Origin: DASQDT01 sp036380435
Lineage (GTDB): Bacteria > Acidobacteriota > Blastocatellia > Pyrinomonadales > Pyrinomonadaceae
DNA length: 5,727 nucleotides
Assembly: GCA_036380435.1 (NCBI GenBank)
Contig: DASVES010000064.1
Span: forward strand, 1-5,727
Reading direction: 5' to 3'
Each line of letters starts with the position of its first letter. Position 1 is the stretch's first letter. Positions 1 to 4,664 of this stretch are shown piece after piece. A program made the position numbers and the translations under genes. Below the pieces are notes generated by a model. The model was given only the letters and a program-made list of their open reading frames with translations, made no database searches and had not been told where the DNA came from.

Positions 1-26
1 CTCTACATCGATGCTCAAGAAAAAAA

Positions 27-140
27 CGTAAATCGTGAATCGTAAATCGTAAATCGATTTCTTCACTTAGACTCGCGATTCACCGCTCAAGCTGAAACAC
101 GCTCAACCACGATTCACGATTTACCATTTACGATTCACGA
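27..140. repeat. Heptamer palindrome R1 upstream of gatC
   Basis: Four tandem 7-base units (CGTAAAT, with one CGTGAAT) occupy 27-54. Their inverted counterparts (ATTCACG and ATTTACG, with one ATTTACC) occupy 112-139. Positions 33-56 pair with 117-140 at 23 of 24 positions, leaving a 60-base loop, much longer than in the other three copies of this architecture in the window. The right arm ends 6 bases before the gatC ATG. The block is clearly more AT-rich than the genes. The loop (57-116) holds a partial extra unit (GATTCAC at 77-83) and short copies of GCTCAA, so it may be an older, eroded copy. It could form a hairpin in the gatC leader; no terminator T-tract is visible. Confidence 0.85.
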
Positions 141-146
141 GCCTTT

Positions 147-470
147 ATGCCCATCACCGAAGACGACGTTAAGAAGATCGCCGCGCTCGCGCATCTGGAG
201 ATCACGGACGAGGAGCTGCGGCAGCTCGCGCCGCAGATGGCCTCGATTGTCGCTTACGTCGAGCAGTTGAACGAGCTTGACACGAGCGGCGCCGAGCCGG
301 CCGCCGGCGGACTCACGCCCGAGGGCGGGCGCAACGACGCCGCGCGCGACGACGTGGCGACGCCGTCGCTCGGACAGGCCCTCGCGCTCGAACAAGCGCC
401 CGACCCTTCGCACGGTCACTTCCGCGTGCCGAAGGTGATCGCGAGTTCCGAGGAGACGGAAAATTTCTGA
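147..470 (+). CDS. gatC: Aspartyl/glutamyl-tRNA(Asn/Gln) amidotransferase subunit C
   Basis: GatC is the small subunit of the cytosolic GatCAB complex, which converts mischarged Glu-tRNA(Gln) and/or Asp-tRNA(Asn) to the correct amidated form; GatC wraps around GatA and stabilises it on GatB. The 107-residue product is slightly longer than the usual 95-100. It shows the family pattern: an N-terminal helix with VKKIAALAHLEITDEE (residues 8-23), the helix ending YVEQLNELDTSG (37-48), and the C-terminal stretch RDDVATPS...APDPSHGHFRVPKVI (67-98). A Gly/Ala-rich linker at 49-66 explains the extra length. ATG 147 gives the expected N-terminus MPITEDDV, although no Shine-Dalgarno is visible and repeat R1 ends just upstream. 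gatA follows after 29 bases on the same strand, so the two are probably cotranscribed. The identification is secure from sequence motifs and gene order. Confidence 0.95.
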   Translation: MPITEDDVKKIAALAHLEITDEELRQLAPQMASIVAYVEQLNELDTSGAEPAAGGLTPEGGRNDAARDDVATPSLGQALALEQAPDPSHGHFRVPKVIASSEETENF

Positions 471-499
471 GCGCTCGCGCCGTTCGGTGTTTGATTCAC

Positions 500-1984
500 A
501 TGCCTTCATCAGAAAACACAGTGGAAGTTATTGGGGCGCGCATCGCGGGCGGCGAGGGGGGCGTTGTGCGCGCCGTCGTTGAAGAGGCCGTCGGCAACGC
601 CGAGAGTCTGAACGGCCTGCTTAACGCTTTCCTCCAGATCGACCGCGAGGGCGCGCTCCGGCGGGCCGGTGAGCTTGACGCGTCGAAGCCGTCGGGCGGC
701 GCATCCCCGCTCCACGGCGTGCCCATCGCGATTAAGGACAACATCTGCGTGCGCGGTCTCCGGGCCACCTGCGGCTCGCGCATCCTCGCCGGATACGAGC
801 CGCCTTACGACGCGACCGTGATCGAGCGTCTGAAAGCGGCGGGCGCTGTCGTCGTCGGCAAGACGAACTGCGACGAGTTCGCGATGGGTTCGTCGAACGA
901 GAACTCGGCCTACGGCCCCGTGCGTAACCCGTGGGACACGGAGCGCGTGCCGGGCGGCTCCTCGGGCGGCTCGGCGGCGGCCGTCGCGGCGCGCATCGTC
1001 CCCGTCGCACTCGGCTCGGAGACGGGAGGCTCGGTGCGCCAGCCCGCCTCTCTGTGCGGCATCGTCGGCGTCAAGCCCACCTACGGCCGCGTCTCTCGCT
1101 ACGGCCTCGTCGCCTTCGGCTCGTCGCTCGATCAGGTGAGCGTCTTCGGCGTCACCGTCAAAGACGCCGCACACGTCATCGCGGCCATCGCCGGCCGCGA
1201 CGCCAGAGATTCGACGACCGCCGACGAGCCGGTGCCCGAATACGCCGCGGAGTTGACGGGCGTTGCCACGGGCGCGCGCATCGGCGTGCCGCGCGCGCTC
1301 TTCGGCGAGGGTCTGGATGGGGAGGTGCGCGAGCGCGTCATGGCGGTGGTCGAGGCTTACCGCGAGATGGGGGCGGAGATCGTTGACGTGGAGTTGCCGC
1401 ACGCGAAGTATTCCATCGCCGTCTACTACATCATCGCCACGGCCGAGGCGTCGTCCAATCTCGCGCGCTACGACGGCGTGCGCTACGGCTTCCGCGCCGA
1501 GGAGGCCCCGAGCCTTCAGGCGATGTACCGGCGCACGCGCGAGGAGGGCTTTGGCGCCGAGGTCAAGCGCCGCATCATGCTCGGCACATACGTCCTCTCC
1601 TCCGGCTACTACGACGCCTACTACCTCAAGGCCCAGCGCGTGCGCGCGCTCATCGGGCAGGACTTCGCGGGAGCGTTCGCCACCTGCGACGCGGTGCTGA
1701 CGCCGACCTCGCCGACTCCGGCCTTCCGCCTCGGCGAGAAGACCGACGACCCGCTCGCCATGTATCTGTCGGACATCTACACCTGCACGGCCAACCTCGC
1801 CGGCATCCCCGGCATAAACGTCCCCTGCGGCCTCTCCTCTTCGGGGCTGCCCGTCGGCTTCCAACTCCTCGGCCCGCACTGGGGCGAGCCGGCGCTCCTG
1901 CGTCTCGCCGACGCCTACGAGCGCGCGCACCCGCTCGCCGCGCGGCCCCGCGTGATCGCCGGCGGGAGACAAGGCGAGGGATGA
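500..1984 (+). CDS. gatA: Glutamyl-tRNA(Gln)/aspartyl-tRNA(Asn) amidotransferase subunit A
   Basis: GatA is the amidase-signature subunit of GatCAB; it hydrolyses glutamine and supplies ammonia to GatB. The product has 494 residues, normal for the family. The catalytic Ser-cisSer-Lys triad is intact: Lys79 in GVPIAIKDN, Ser154 in PGGSSGGSAAAVAA and nucleophile Ser178 in GSETGGSVRQPA. Other signatures are VGKTNCDEFAMGSS (119-132), KPTYGRVSRYGLVAFGSSLDQ (192-212), RRIMLGTYVLSSGYYDAYY, and GFQLLGPHWGE near the C-terminus. An in-frame TTG at 491 would add three residues. I prefer ATG 500 because the triad then falls at the positions I recall for Staphylococcus aureus GatA (79, 154, 178). Neither start has a clear Shine-Dalgarno. 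The stop TGA (1982-1984) lies within the first unit of heptamer palindrome R2. gatB is not adjacent on the visible downstream side. Confidence 0.96.
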   Translation: MPSSENTVEVIGARIAGGEGGVVRAVVEEAVGNAESLNGLLNAFLQIDREGALRRAGELDASKPSGGASPLHGVPIAIKDNICVRGLRATCGSRILAGYEPPYDATVIERLKAAGAVVVGKTNCDEFAMGSSNENSAYGPVRNPWDTERVPGGSSGGSAAAVAARIVPVALGSETGGSVRQPASLCGIVGVKPTYGRVSRYGLVAFGSSLDQVSVFGVTVKDAAHVIAAIAGRDARDSTTADEPVPEYAAELTGVATGARIGVPRALFGEGLDGEVRERVMAVVEAYREMGAEIVDVELPHAKYSIAVYYIIATAEASSNLARYDGVRYGFRAEEAPSLQAMYRRTREEGFGAEVKRRIMLGTYVLSSGYYDAYYLKAQRVRALIGQDFAGAFATCDAVLTPTSPTPAFRLGEKTDDPLAMYLSDIYTCTANLAGIPGINVPCGLSSSGLPVGFQLLGPHWGEPALLRLADAYERAHPLAARPRVIAGGRQGEG

Positions 1985-2041
1985 GGGATGAGGGATGAAT
2001 TGAAGACTAGTCCTGTCTAATTCATCCCTCATCCCTCATCC
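1979..2041. repeat. Heptamer palindrome R2 at the gatA 3' end
   Basis: The unit is GGGATGA in tandem. A perfect 23-bp inverted repeat pairs 1979-2001 with 2019-2041 across a 17-base spacer. The spacer can extend the stem, since AGAC (2004-2007) pairs with GTCT (2015-2018), and it contains the palindrome GACTAGTC (2005-2012). The first unit supplies the gatA stop codon. The hairpin is strong, but no T-tract follows it (the next bases are TTTCAGTTGG), so it is not a canonical intrinsic terminator. It could still protect the gatCA mRNA 3' end or pause polymerase. Confidence 0.92.
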
Positions 2042-2047
2042 TTTCAG

Positions 2048-2076
2048 TTGGCCGCACACTTCCGCGAAAATATTTT
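2048..2076 (+). promoter_or_regulatory. Candidate sigma-70-type promoter for the double-barrel gene
   Basis: TTGGCC (2048-2053) and TATTTT (2071-2076) each match the -35 and -10 consensus at 4 of 6 positions, with a 17-base spacer. They lie just after palindrome R2 and about 65 bases before the gene's start codon. AT richness here (AAAATATTTT) stands out against the GC-rich surroundings. This is a by-eye match only; the organism's consensus is unknown. Confidence 0.3.
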
Positions 2077-2122
2077 CCCCGCCCCGCGTGGGTTCCGCCT
2101 CCCGTCAGGCGTCATACCTTCA

Positions 2123-2129
2123 AGAGGAG
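2123..2129 (+). promoter_or_regulatory. Shine-Dalgarno sequence for the double-barrel gene
   Basis: AGAGGAG lies 11 bases upstream of ATG 2141. It selects this ATG over an in-frame TTG at 2048, which has no ribosome binding site and would put 31 non-signal-like residues ahead of the signal peptide. A second in-frame ATG at 2162 is less well spaced. Confidence 0.7.
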
Positions 2130-2140
2130 AGACGAAAGGC

Positions 2141-3511
2141 ATGAACCGACGCCCGCCCGCCATGCGCGCGCTCGCGCTCCTGACACTGCTGTTCGCGTGT
2201 GTCTCCGCGCGGGGTCAGGAAAAAGACGCGCCGAAGTTCGAGGTCGGCGCGCAATTCTCGTCGCTCTCCGTCACCTTGCCCGAGAACTATGGCGCCACCA
2301 ACCTGACGGGCTTCGGCGCTCGCTTGAGCTACAACCTCAACGACCACGTCGCGCTCGAAGCCGAGGGCAACTTCTTCGCCAACGAGTTGATGTTCTCGGA
2401 CATCTCGGCGGGCGGGCGGACGGTGCAGACGCAGTTCGGCGTCAAGGCGGGAAAGCGTTGGGAGCGGTTCGGCGTCTTTGCGAAGGCGCGCCCCGGTTTC
2501 GTCAGCTTCGGCGAGACTCTGAAGATCACCCAAGGGGTGGACACGCTCCCCGGCGGGCGGACGATTCCCTCCGCCGTCTTCGGCGTCGAGCGCAAGACCC
2601 ACCTCACGCTGGACGTGGGCGGCGTGCTGGAGTTCTACCCCTCGCGCCGCGTCCTCGTGCGCTTCGACGCCGGCGACACGTTGATCCGCTACGGCGAGCG
2701 CAACGCGCTCGACTACGGCGGCCCCGGCCCCATCGTCCTCATCCCGCGGGAGTGGCGGCCCGTCGGCAAGGCGCCCGCACAGATCAAGCACAACTTCCAG
2801 TTTAGCGCCGGCATCGCCTTCCGCTTCATGGAGCCGGAAGGAGACGACGCTTCGACAGCGACGCCTTCATCTTCAAACACAAACAGCGAGGACGCGCCGC
2901 GCTTCGAGGTCGGCGCGCAGTTCACTTCGCTCGCGGTCAATCTGCCGGACCCCGTCTTCGGGTTCCTGGTTATCTCGCCGGGTGACCCAGGGACAGACCC
3001 GGAGGCGGGGTTCGGCGCCAGATTCACATACAACCTGAACGACCACATCGGCCTGGAGGCCGAGGGCAACTTCTTCCCGCGCCAGCACTATCCGGGGCAG
3101 ACTTTCGGCGGCTTCCCCGTGCAGGCGCAGTTCGGCGCGAAGGCGGGAAAACGCTGGGAGCGCTTCGGCGTCTTCGCCAAGGGCCGCCCCGGCTTCATCA
3201 GCTTCAGCCGCGTCCGGCAGCTCGTCGGCACAGAGCAGATAACGTTCGCCAATCCCGGCGGCGACCCGTTCGTCTTCACCGTCGGCATCTTCGAGGCCAA
3301 GCGGAAGACGTATTTCTCGATGGACGTGGGCGGCGTCTTCGAGATGTACCCCTCGCGCCGCCTGATGACGCGCTTCGACTTCGGCGACACCATCATCCGC
3401 TACGGCCGCCGCCACGAGCAGACCTTCTTCCTCTCGCAAAACGTCCTCGAAATCGCTCCCGAGACGAAGCACAATTTCCAGTTCAGCGCCGGCATCGGAT
3501 TTCGTTTTTAA
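2141..3511 (+). CDS. Secreted outer-membrane protein with two tandem eight-stranded beta-barrel domains
   Basis: The 456-residue product begins with a signal peptide: basic MNRRPPAMR, hydrophobic ALALLTLLF, then ACVSA, with likely cleavage after Ala23. LFAC is a poor lipobox, so a lipoprotein is less likely. The mature protein has two homologous domains, about residues 27-229 and 250-456, joined by a Ser/Thr/Asp-rich linker (EGDDASTATPSSSNTN). Both carry FEVGAQF, YNLNDH, LEAEGNFF, KAGKRWERFGVFAK, DVGGV, YPSRR and the ending HNFQFSAGI.FRF. I count about eight amphipathic strands per domain. The terminal Phe after alternating aromatic residues resembles the beta-signal read by the BAM assembly machinery, and domain 1 retains it internally at residue 229. 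The general family is the small OmpA/OmpX-like outer-membrane barrels; no peptidoglycan-binding domain is present, and the specific role and ligand are unknown. It has its own leader and a convergent downstream neighbour, so it is probably monocistronic. Confidence 0.88.
   Translation: MNRRPPAMRALALLTLLFACVSARGQEKDAPKFEVGAQFSSLSVTLPENYGATNLTGFGARLSYNLNDHVALEAEGNFFANELMFSDISAGGRTVQTQFGVKAGKRWERFGVFAKARPGFVSFGETLKITQGVDTLPGGRTIPSAVFGVERKTHLTLDVGGVLEFYPSRRVLVRFDAGDTLIRYGERNALDYGGPGPIVLIPREWRPVGKAPAQIKHNFQFSAGIAFRFMEPEGDDASTATPSSSNTNSEDAPRFEVGAQFTSLAVNLPDPVFGFLVISPGDPGTDPEAGFGARFTYNLNDHIGLEAEGNFFPRQHYPGQTFGGFPVQAQFGAKAGKRWERFGVFAKGRPGFISFSRVRQLVGTEQITFANPGGDPFVFTVGIFEAKRKTYFSMDVGGVFEMYPSRRLMTRFDFGDTIIRYGRRHEQTFFLSQNVLEIAPETKHNFQFSAGIGFRF
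2219..2827 (+). repeat. Intragenic duplication, copy 1 (barrel domain 1)
   Basis: Codons 27-229 of the double-barrel gene. Copy 1 aligns with 2888-3508 over nearly its whole length. By eye about half of aligned residues are identical, and DNA similarity is high in blocks such as 2438-2510 against 3137-3206. The copies differ mainly in extracellular-loop-like segments, for example residues 46-51 and the stretch before the last strand. Confidence 0.85.
2888..3508 (+). repeat. Intragenic duplication, copy 2 (barrel domain 2)
   Basis: Codons 250-456 of the same gene. Copy 2 has a longer first loop (GFLVISPGDPGTDPEAG in place of a short segment of copy 1) and a different pre-terminal loop. It keeps the conserved strand and turn motifs and the same C-terminal FRF. 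The end-to-end similarity supports tandem duplication of a complete single-barrel gene followed by in-frame fusion. Confidence 0.85.
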
Positions 3512-3542
3512 TCACGGCCATCAGACACACGGCGCGCAAGCC

Positions 3543-3681
3543 ACAACGAGCCGCGAAGCGGCGGCACATCGGTAACGCGAACCAGATGTGCCGCCGCTTC
3601 GCGGCTCCGTTGATTACTTGCTGGATTAACCACGGGCTGACGCCCGTGGCTATTGGCTGCCGCCGCTTCGCGGCTCGTTGT
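3543..3681. repeat. REP/BIME-like composite palindromic element
   Basis: The 139-base element lies between convergent genes. Its ends are a perfect 24-bp inverted repeat (3543-3566 with 3658-3681). A third copy of the core (3589-3607) makes an inner hairpin: 3548-3570 pairs perfectly with 3585-3607 over 23 bp, with loop 3571-3584 that can add GGT/ACC pairs. Each arm is itself a mini-hairpin, GCCGC-GAA-GCGGC. Between the second and third core copies is a separate 8-bp hairpin, CCACGGGC-TGAC-GCCCGTGG (3630-3649). The outside flank holds GTCGCC-TCC-GGCGAC (3680-3694). Such GC-rich palindromes in convergent gaps are typical of REP-type repeats. They could protect the 3' ends of both flanking mRNAs, but function is inference. 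Confidence 0.85.
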
Positions 3682-3706
3682 CGCCTCCGGCGACTCGTCG
3701 AATTTT
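3680..3706 (+). terminator. Possible weak intrinsic terminator of the double-barrel gene
   Basis: A 6-bp GC-rich hairpin (GTCGCC/GGCGAC, 3680-3694) is followed by a short CGAC/GTCG hairpin (3691-3700) and then AATTTT. The T-run is only four bases and the site is about 170 bases after the stop codon. The two hairpins overlap, so only one can form at a time. Confidence 0.25.
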
Positions 3707-3977
3707 AACCAGCCGCCGGCTTCTTGTCGGGGATGAGGTCGCCCGTGAAAATCTCGACGACGGCCTTGGCCGTGCCGACCACGGGCAGGATGTCCAGCCC
3801 GACGTGCAATGCGCCGCGCAGCACGCCCTTCTTCCGCATCTCGTGTCCGGCCAGCCCTACAGACACGGCCGTCCCCACGACGGGTATCGGCTTCAGCGCC
3901 CGCTTCACCACCGCCCACGCGCCCGCACGCGCCGCCCTGCGCCTGACCGTTCTCTTCGCTCGCGTTTCTTTCATCAT
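3705..3977 (-). CDS. Small basic-hydrophobic protein of unknown function with two PVVGTA motifs
   Basis: The 90-residue product has an Arg/Lys-rich N-terminus (KETRAKRTVRRRAARAG) followed by two related segments, PIPVVGTAVSVGLAG (30-44) and LPVVGTAKAVVEIFTG (64-79). The second, with LDILPVVGTA...IFTGDLIPDK, resembles by eye the pre-toxin TG (PT-TG) region found ahead of toxin domains in polymorphic toxins. No toxin domain or signal peptide follows, so I assign no function. It could be membrane-associated through the Gly/Val-rich segments. I chose ATG 3977 because GGGG (3983-3986) lies five bases upstream; an adjacent ATG at 3974 is possible, and an in-frame TTG at 3998 falls inside repeat R3. 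It is last in a minus-strand run after the SRPBCC gene. With no recognised homologue, being coding at all is likely but not certain. Confidence 0.62.
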   Translation of the reverse strand: MMKETRAKRTVRRRAARAGAWAVVKRALKPIPVVGTAVSVGLAGHEMRKKGVLRGALHVGLDILPVVGTAKAVVEIFTGDLIPDKKPAAG

Positions 3978-3991
3978 TTCAGCCCCATCGC

Positions 3992-4070
3992 AGTTCAAAG
4001 TTCAAAGTTCAAAGTTCAAAGTCAACAGCCGCCGAACGCGCTTTGAACTTTGAACTTTGAACTTTGAACT
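3992..4070. repeat. Heptamer palindrome R3 between two minus-strand genes
   Basis: Four tandem TTCAAAG units (3994-4021) are followed by a 19-base spacer (4022-4040) and four CTTTGAA units (4041-4068). The inverted repeat is perfect over 30 bp (3992-4021 with 4041-4070). It fills nearly all the gap between the SRPBCC gene and the small hydrophobic-protein gene. The last two bases of the SRPBCC TAG stop (4069-4071, minus strand) belong to the palindrome. No T-tract follows in either direction. Confidence 0.93.
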
Positions 4071-4554
4071 ATTTTTCCAGACGCGCGCGGGCGCTCGCGA
4101 GAAAGGCGCGCATCATCTCGCCGAGGCGCGCCTGAAGCTCGGCGCTCAGACGCCCCTCGCCGACGAGTCCGGCGAGCGGGTGCAGCTCGCGCGCATGCTC
4201 CCGACGCAGCTCGACGCGCTGCTCAAGACGCACGCGCGTCACCCCGGCCCCCTGCTCCTCGAACGAGGCCCAGTAGCGCAGGAAATTCTTCTTCTCGCCG
4301 CGCGCCGGCGACCACTCGATGCAGCCCGGCGCGTCGGCCGAACGCTCCACGGGGAAGGCGTGGCGCACGGGGCCGATTACGGGAATCTCCGCCCGGATCA
4401 GCCAGCGCATCACGCCCGCGCCCTCGGTCGTGATGCGCTCCACACCCGGAATCAGCTCCACGAAGTTTTTCAAATCCCCGAAAAACTCGCGCGCCCGCTC
4501 CGCGGTCGTCTTCACGTCCAACTGCTCGCTGAAAGCTGCCCTCACTTGGAACAC
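4069..4554 (-). CDS. SRPBCC/START-like fold protein (CoxG / polyketide-cyclase-like)
   Basis: The 161-residue product looks like a single SRPBCC (Bet v1/START-like) domain, a helix-grip fold with a hydrophobic pocket. The early part FQVRAAFSEQLDVKTTAERAREFF (2-25) fits a first strand and helix, then FGDLKNFVELIPGVERI (25-41) is the characteristic turn of the CoxG/polyketide-cyclase-like branch. Alternating strands follow (RWLIRAEIPVIGPV; KNFLRYWASFEE; GVTRVRLEQRVEL), and the end is a long amphipathic helix (139-161). Substrate is unknown; nearby genes do not suggest CO dehydrogenase. The start is GTG 4554, because GGAGG lies five bases upstream. The frame stays open further upstream through repeat R4, which would add a 27-residue tail translated from repeat DNA; I reject that. 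It lies downstream of the carboxypeptidase-like gene on the same strand, with only R4 between, so cotranscription is plausible. Confidence 0.82.
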   Translation of the reverse strand: MFQVRAAFSEQLDVKTTAERAREFFGDLKNFVELIPGVERITTEGAGVMRWLIRAEIPVIGPVRHAFPVERSADAPGCIEWSPARGEKKNFLRYWASFEEQGAGVTRVRLEQRVELRREHARELHPLAGLVGEGRLSAELQARLGEMMRAFLASARARLEK

Positions 4555-4559
4555 TGGAA

Positions 4560-4564
4560 CCTCC
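4560..4564 (-). promoter_or_regulatory. Shine-Dalgarno GGAGG of the SRPBCC gene, abutting repeat R4
   Basis: On the minus strand GGAGG is followed by five bases and then GTG 4554. It is the strongest ribosome binding site in the window and fixes the start. The first base on its upstream side, 4565, is the end of palindrome R4, so a folded R4 hairpin would sit directly against the ribosome binding site. Confidence 0.8.
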
Positions 4565-4663
4565 GTGATAAGTGATGAGTGATAAGTGATAAGAAAGAAG
4601 AAAGCCGTCTTCCTCTCTTTCTTATCACTTATCACTCATCACTTATCACTCATCACTTATCAC
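4565..4663. repeat. Heptamer palindrome R4 filling the gap between two minus-strand genes
   Basis: Four units (GTGATAA, GTGATGA, GTGATAA, GTGATAA) lie at 4565-4592 and six inverted units at 4622-4663, in the order TTATCAC, TTATCAC, TCATCAC, TTATCAC, TCATCAC, TTATCAC. The inner four match the left array exactly, including the variant unit. The perfect stem runs 34 bp (4565-4598 with 4616-4649) around a 17-base loop (4599-4615). Two outer units have no partner. One base separates the array from the carboxypeptidase-like stop codon, and none separates it from the next gene's GGAGG. Confidence 0.95.
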
Positions 4664-4664
4664 C

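Noticed and set aside
493..499. A single GATTCAC just before the gatA ATG, identical to an R1 unit
   Set aside because: One 7-base match in a 5.7-kb window is expected by chance; there is no tandem or inverted partner.
509..2032. A 507-codon open frame on the minus strand opposite gatA
   Set aside because: It is antisense to an intact gatA with full catalytic motifs. The translation is Arg/Ala/Asp/Gly-rich with no recognisable domain, as expected for a GC-rich shadow frame.
1979..2041. R2 as a classical intrinsic terminator
   Set aside because: The stem is strong but AT-containing and is followed by TTTCAG, not a run of T residues.
3508..3918. A 136-codon minus-strand open frame through the REP-like element
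   Set aside because: It overlaps the small hydrophobic-protein gene in another frame and translates palindromic repeat DNA (SHGRQPVVNP-type peptide), so it is not a gene.
4057..4575. A 172-codon plus-strand open frame opposite the SRPBCC gene
   Set aside because: It begins inside R3 and ends in R4, has an unstructured Arg/Ala/Leu-rich composition, and lies antisense to a frame with clear fold signatures and a strong ribosome binding site.
4555..4635. An upstream extension of the SRPBCC protein starting inside repeat R4
   Set aside because: The extra residues (for example ITYHSSLITE) are translated heptamer repeat. The GGAGG five bases before GTG 4554 gives a better start.
27..4663. Heptamer arrays considered as a CRISPR array
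   Set aside because: Units are 7 bases in direct tandem without unique spacers, and no cas genes are present.
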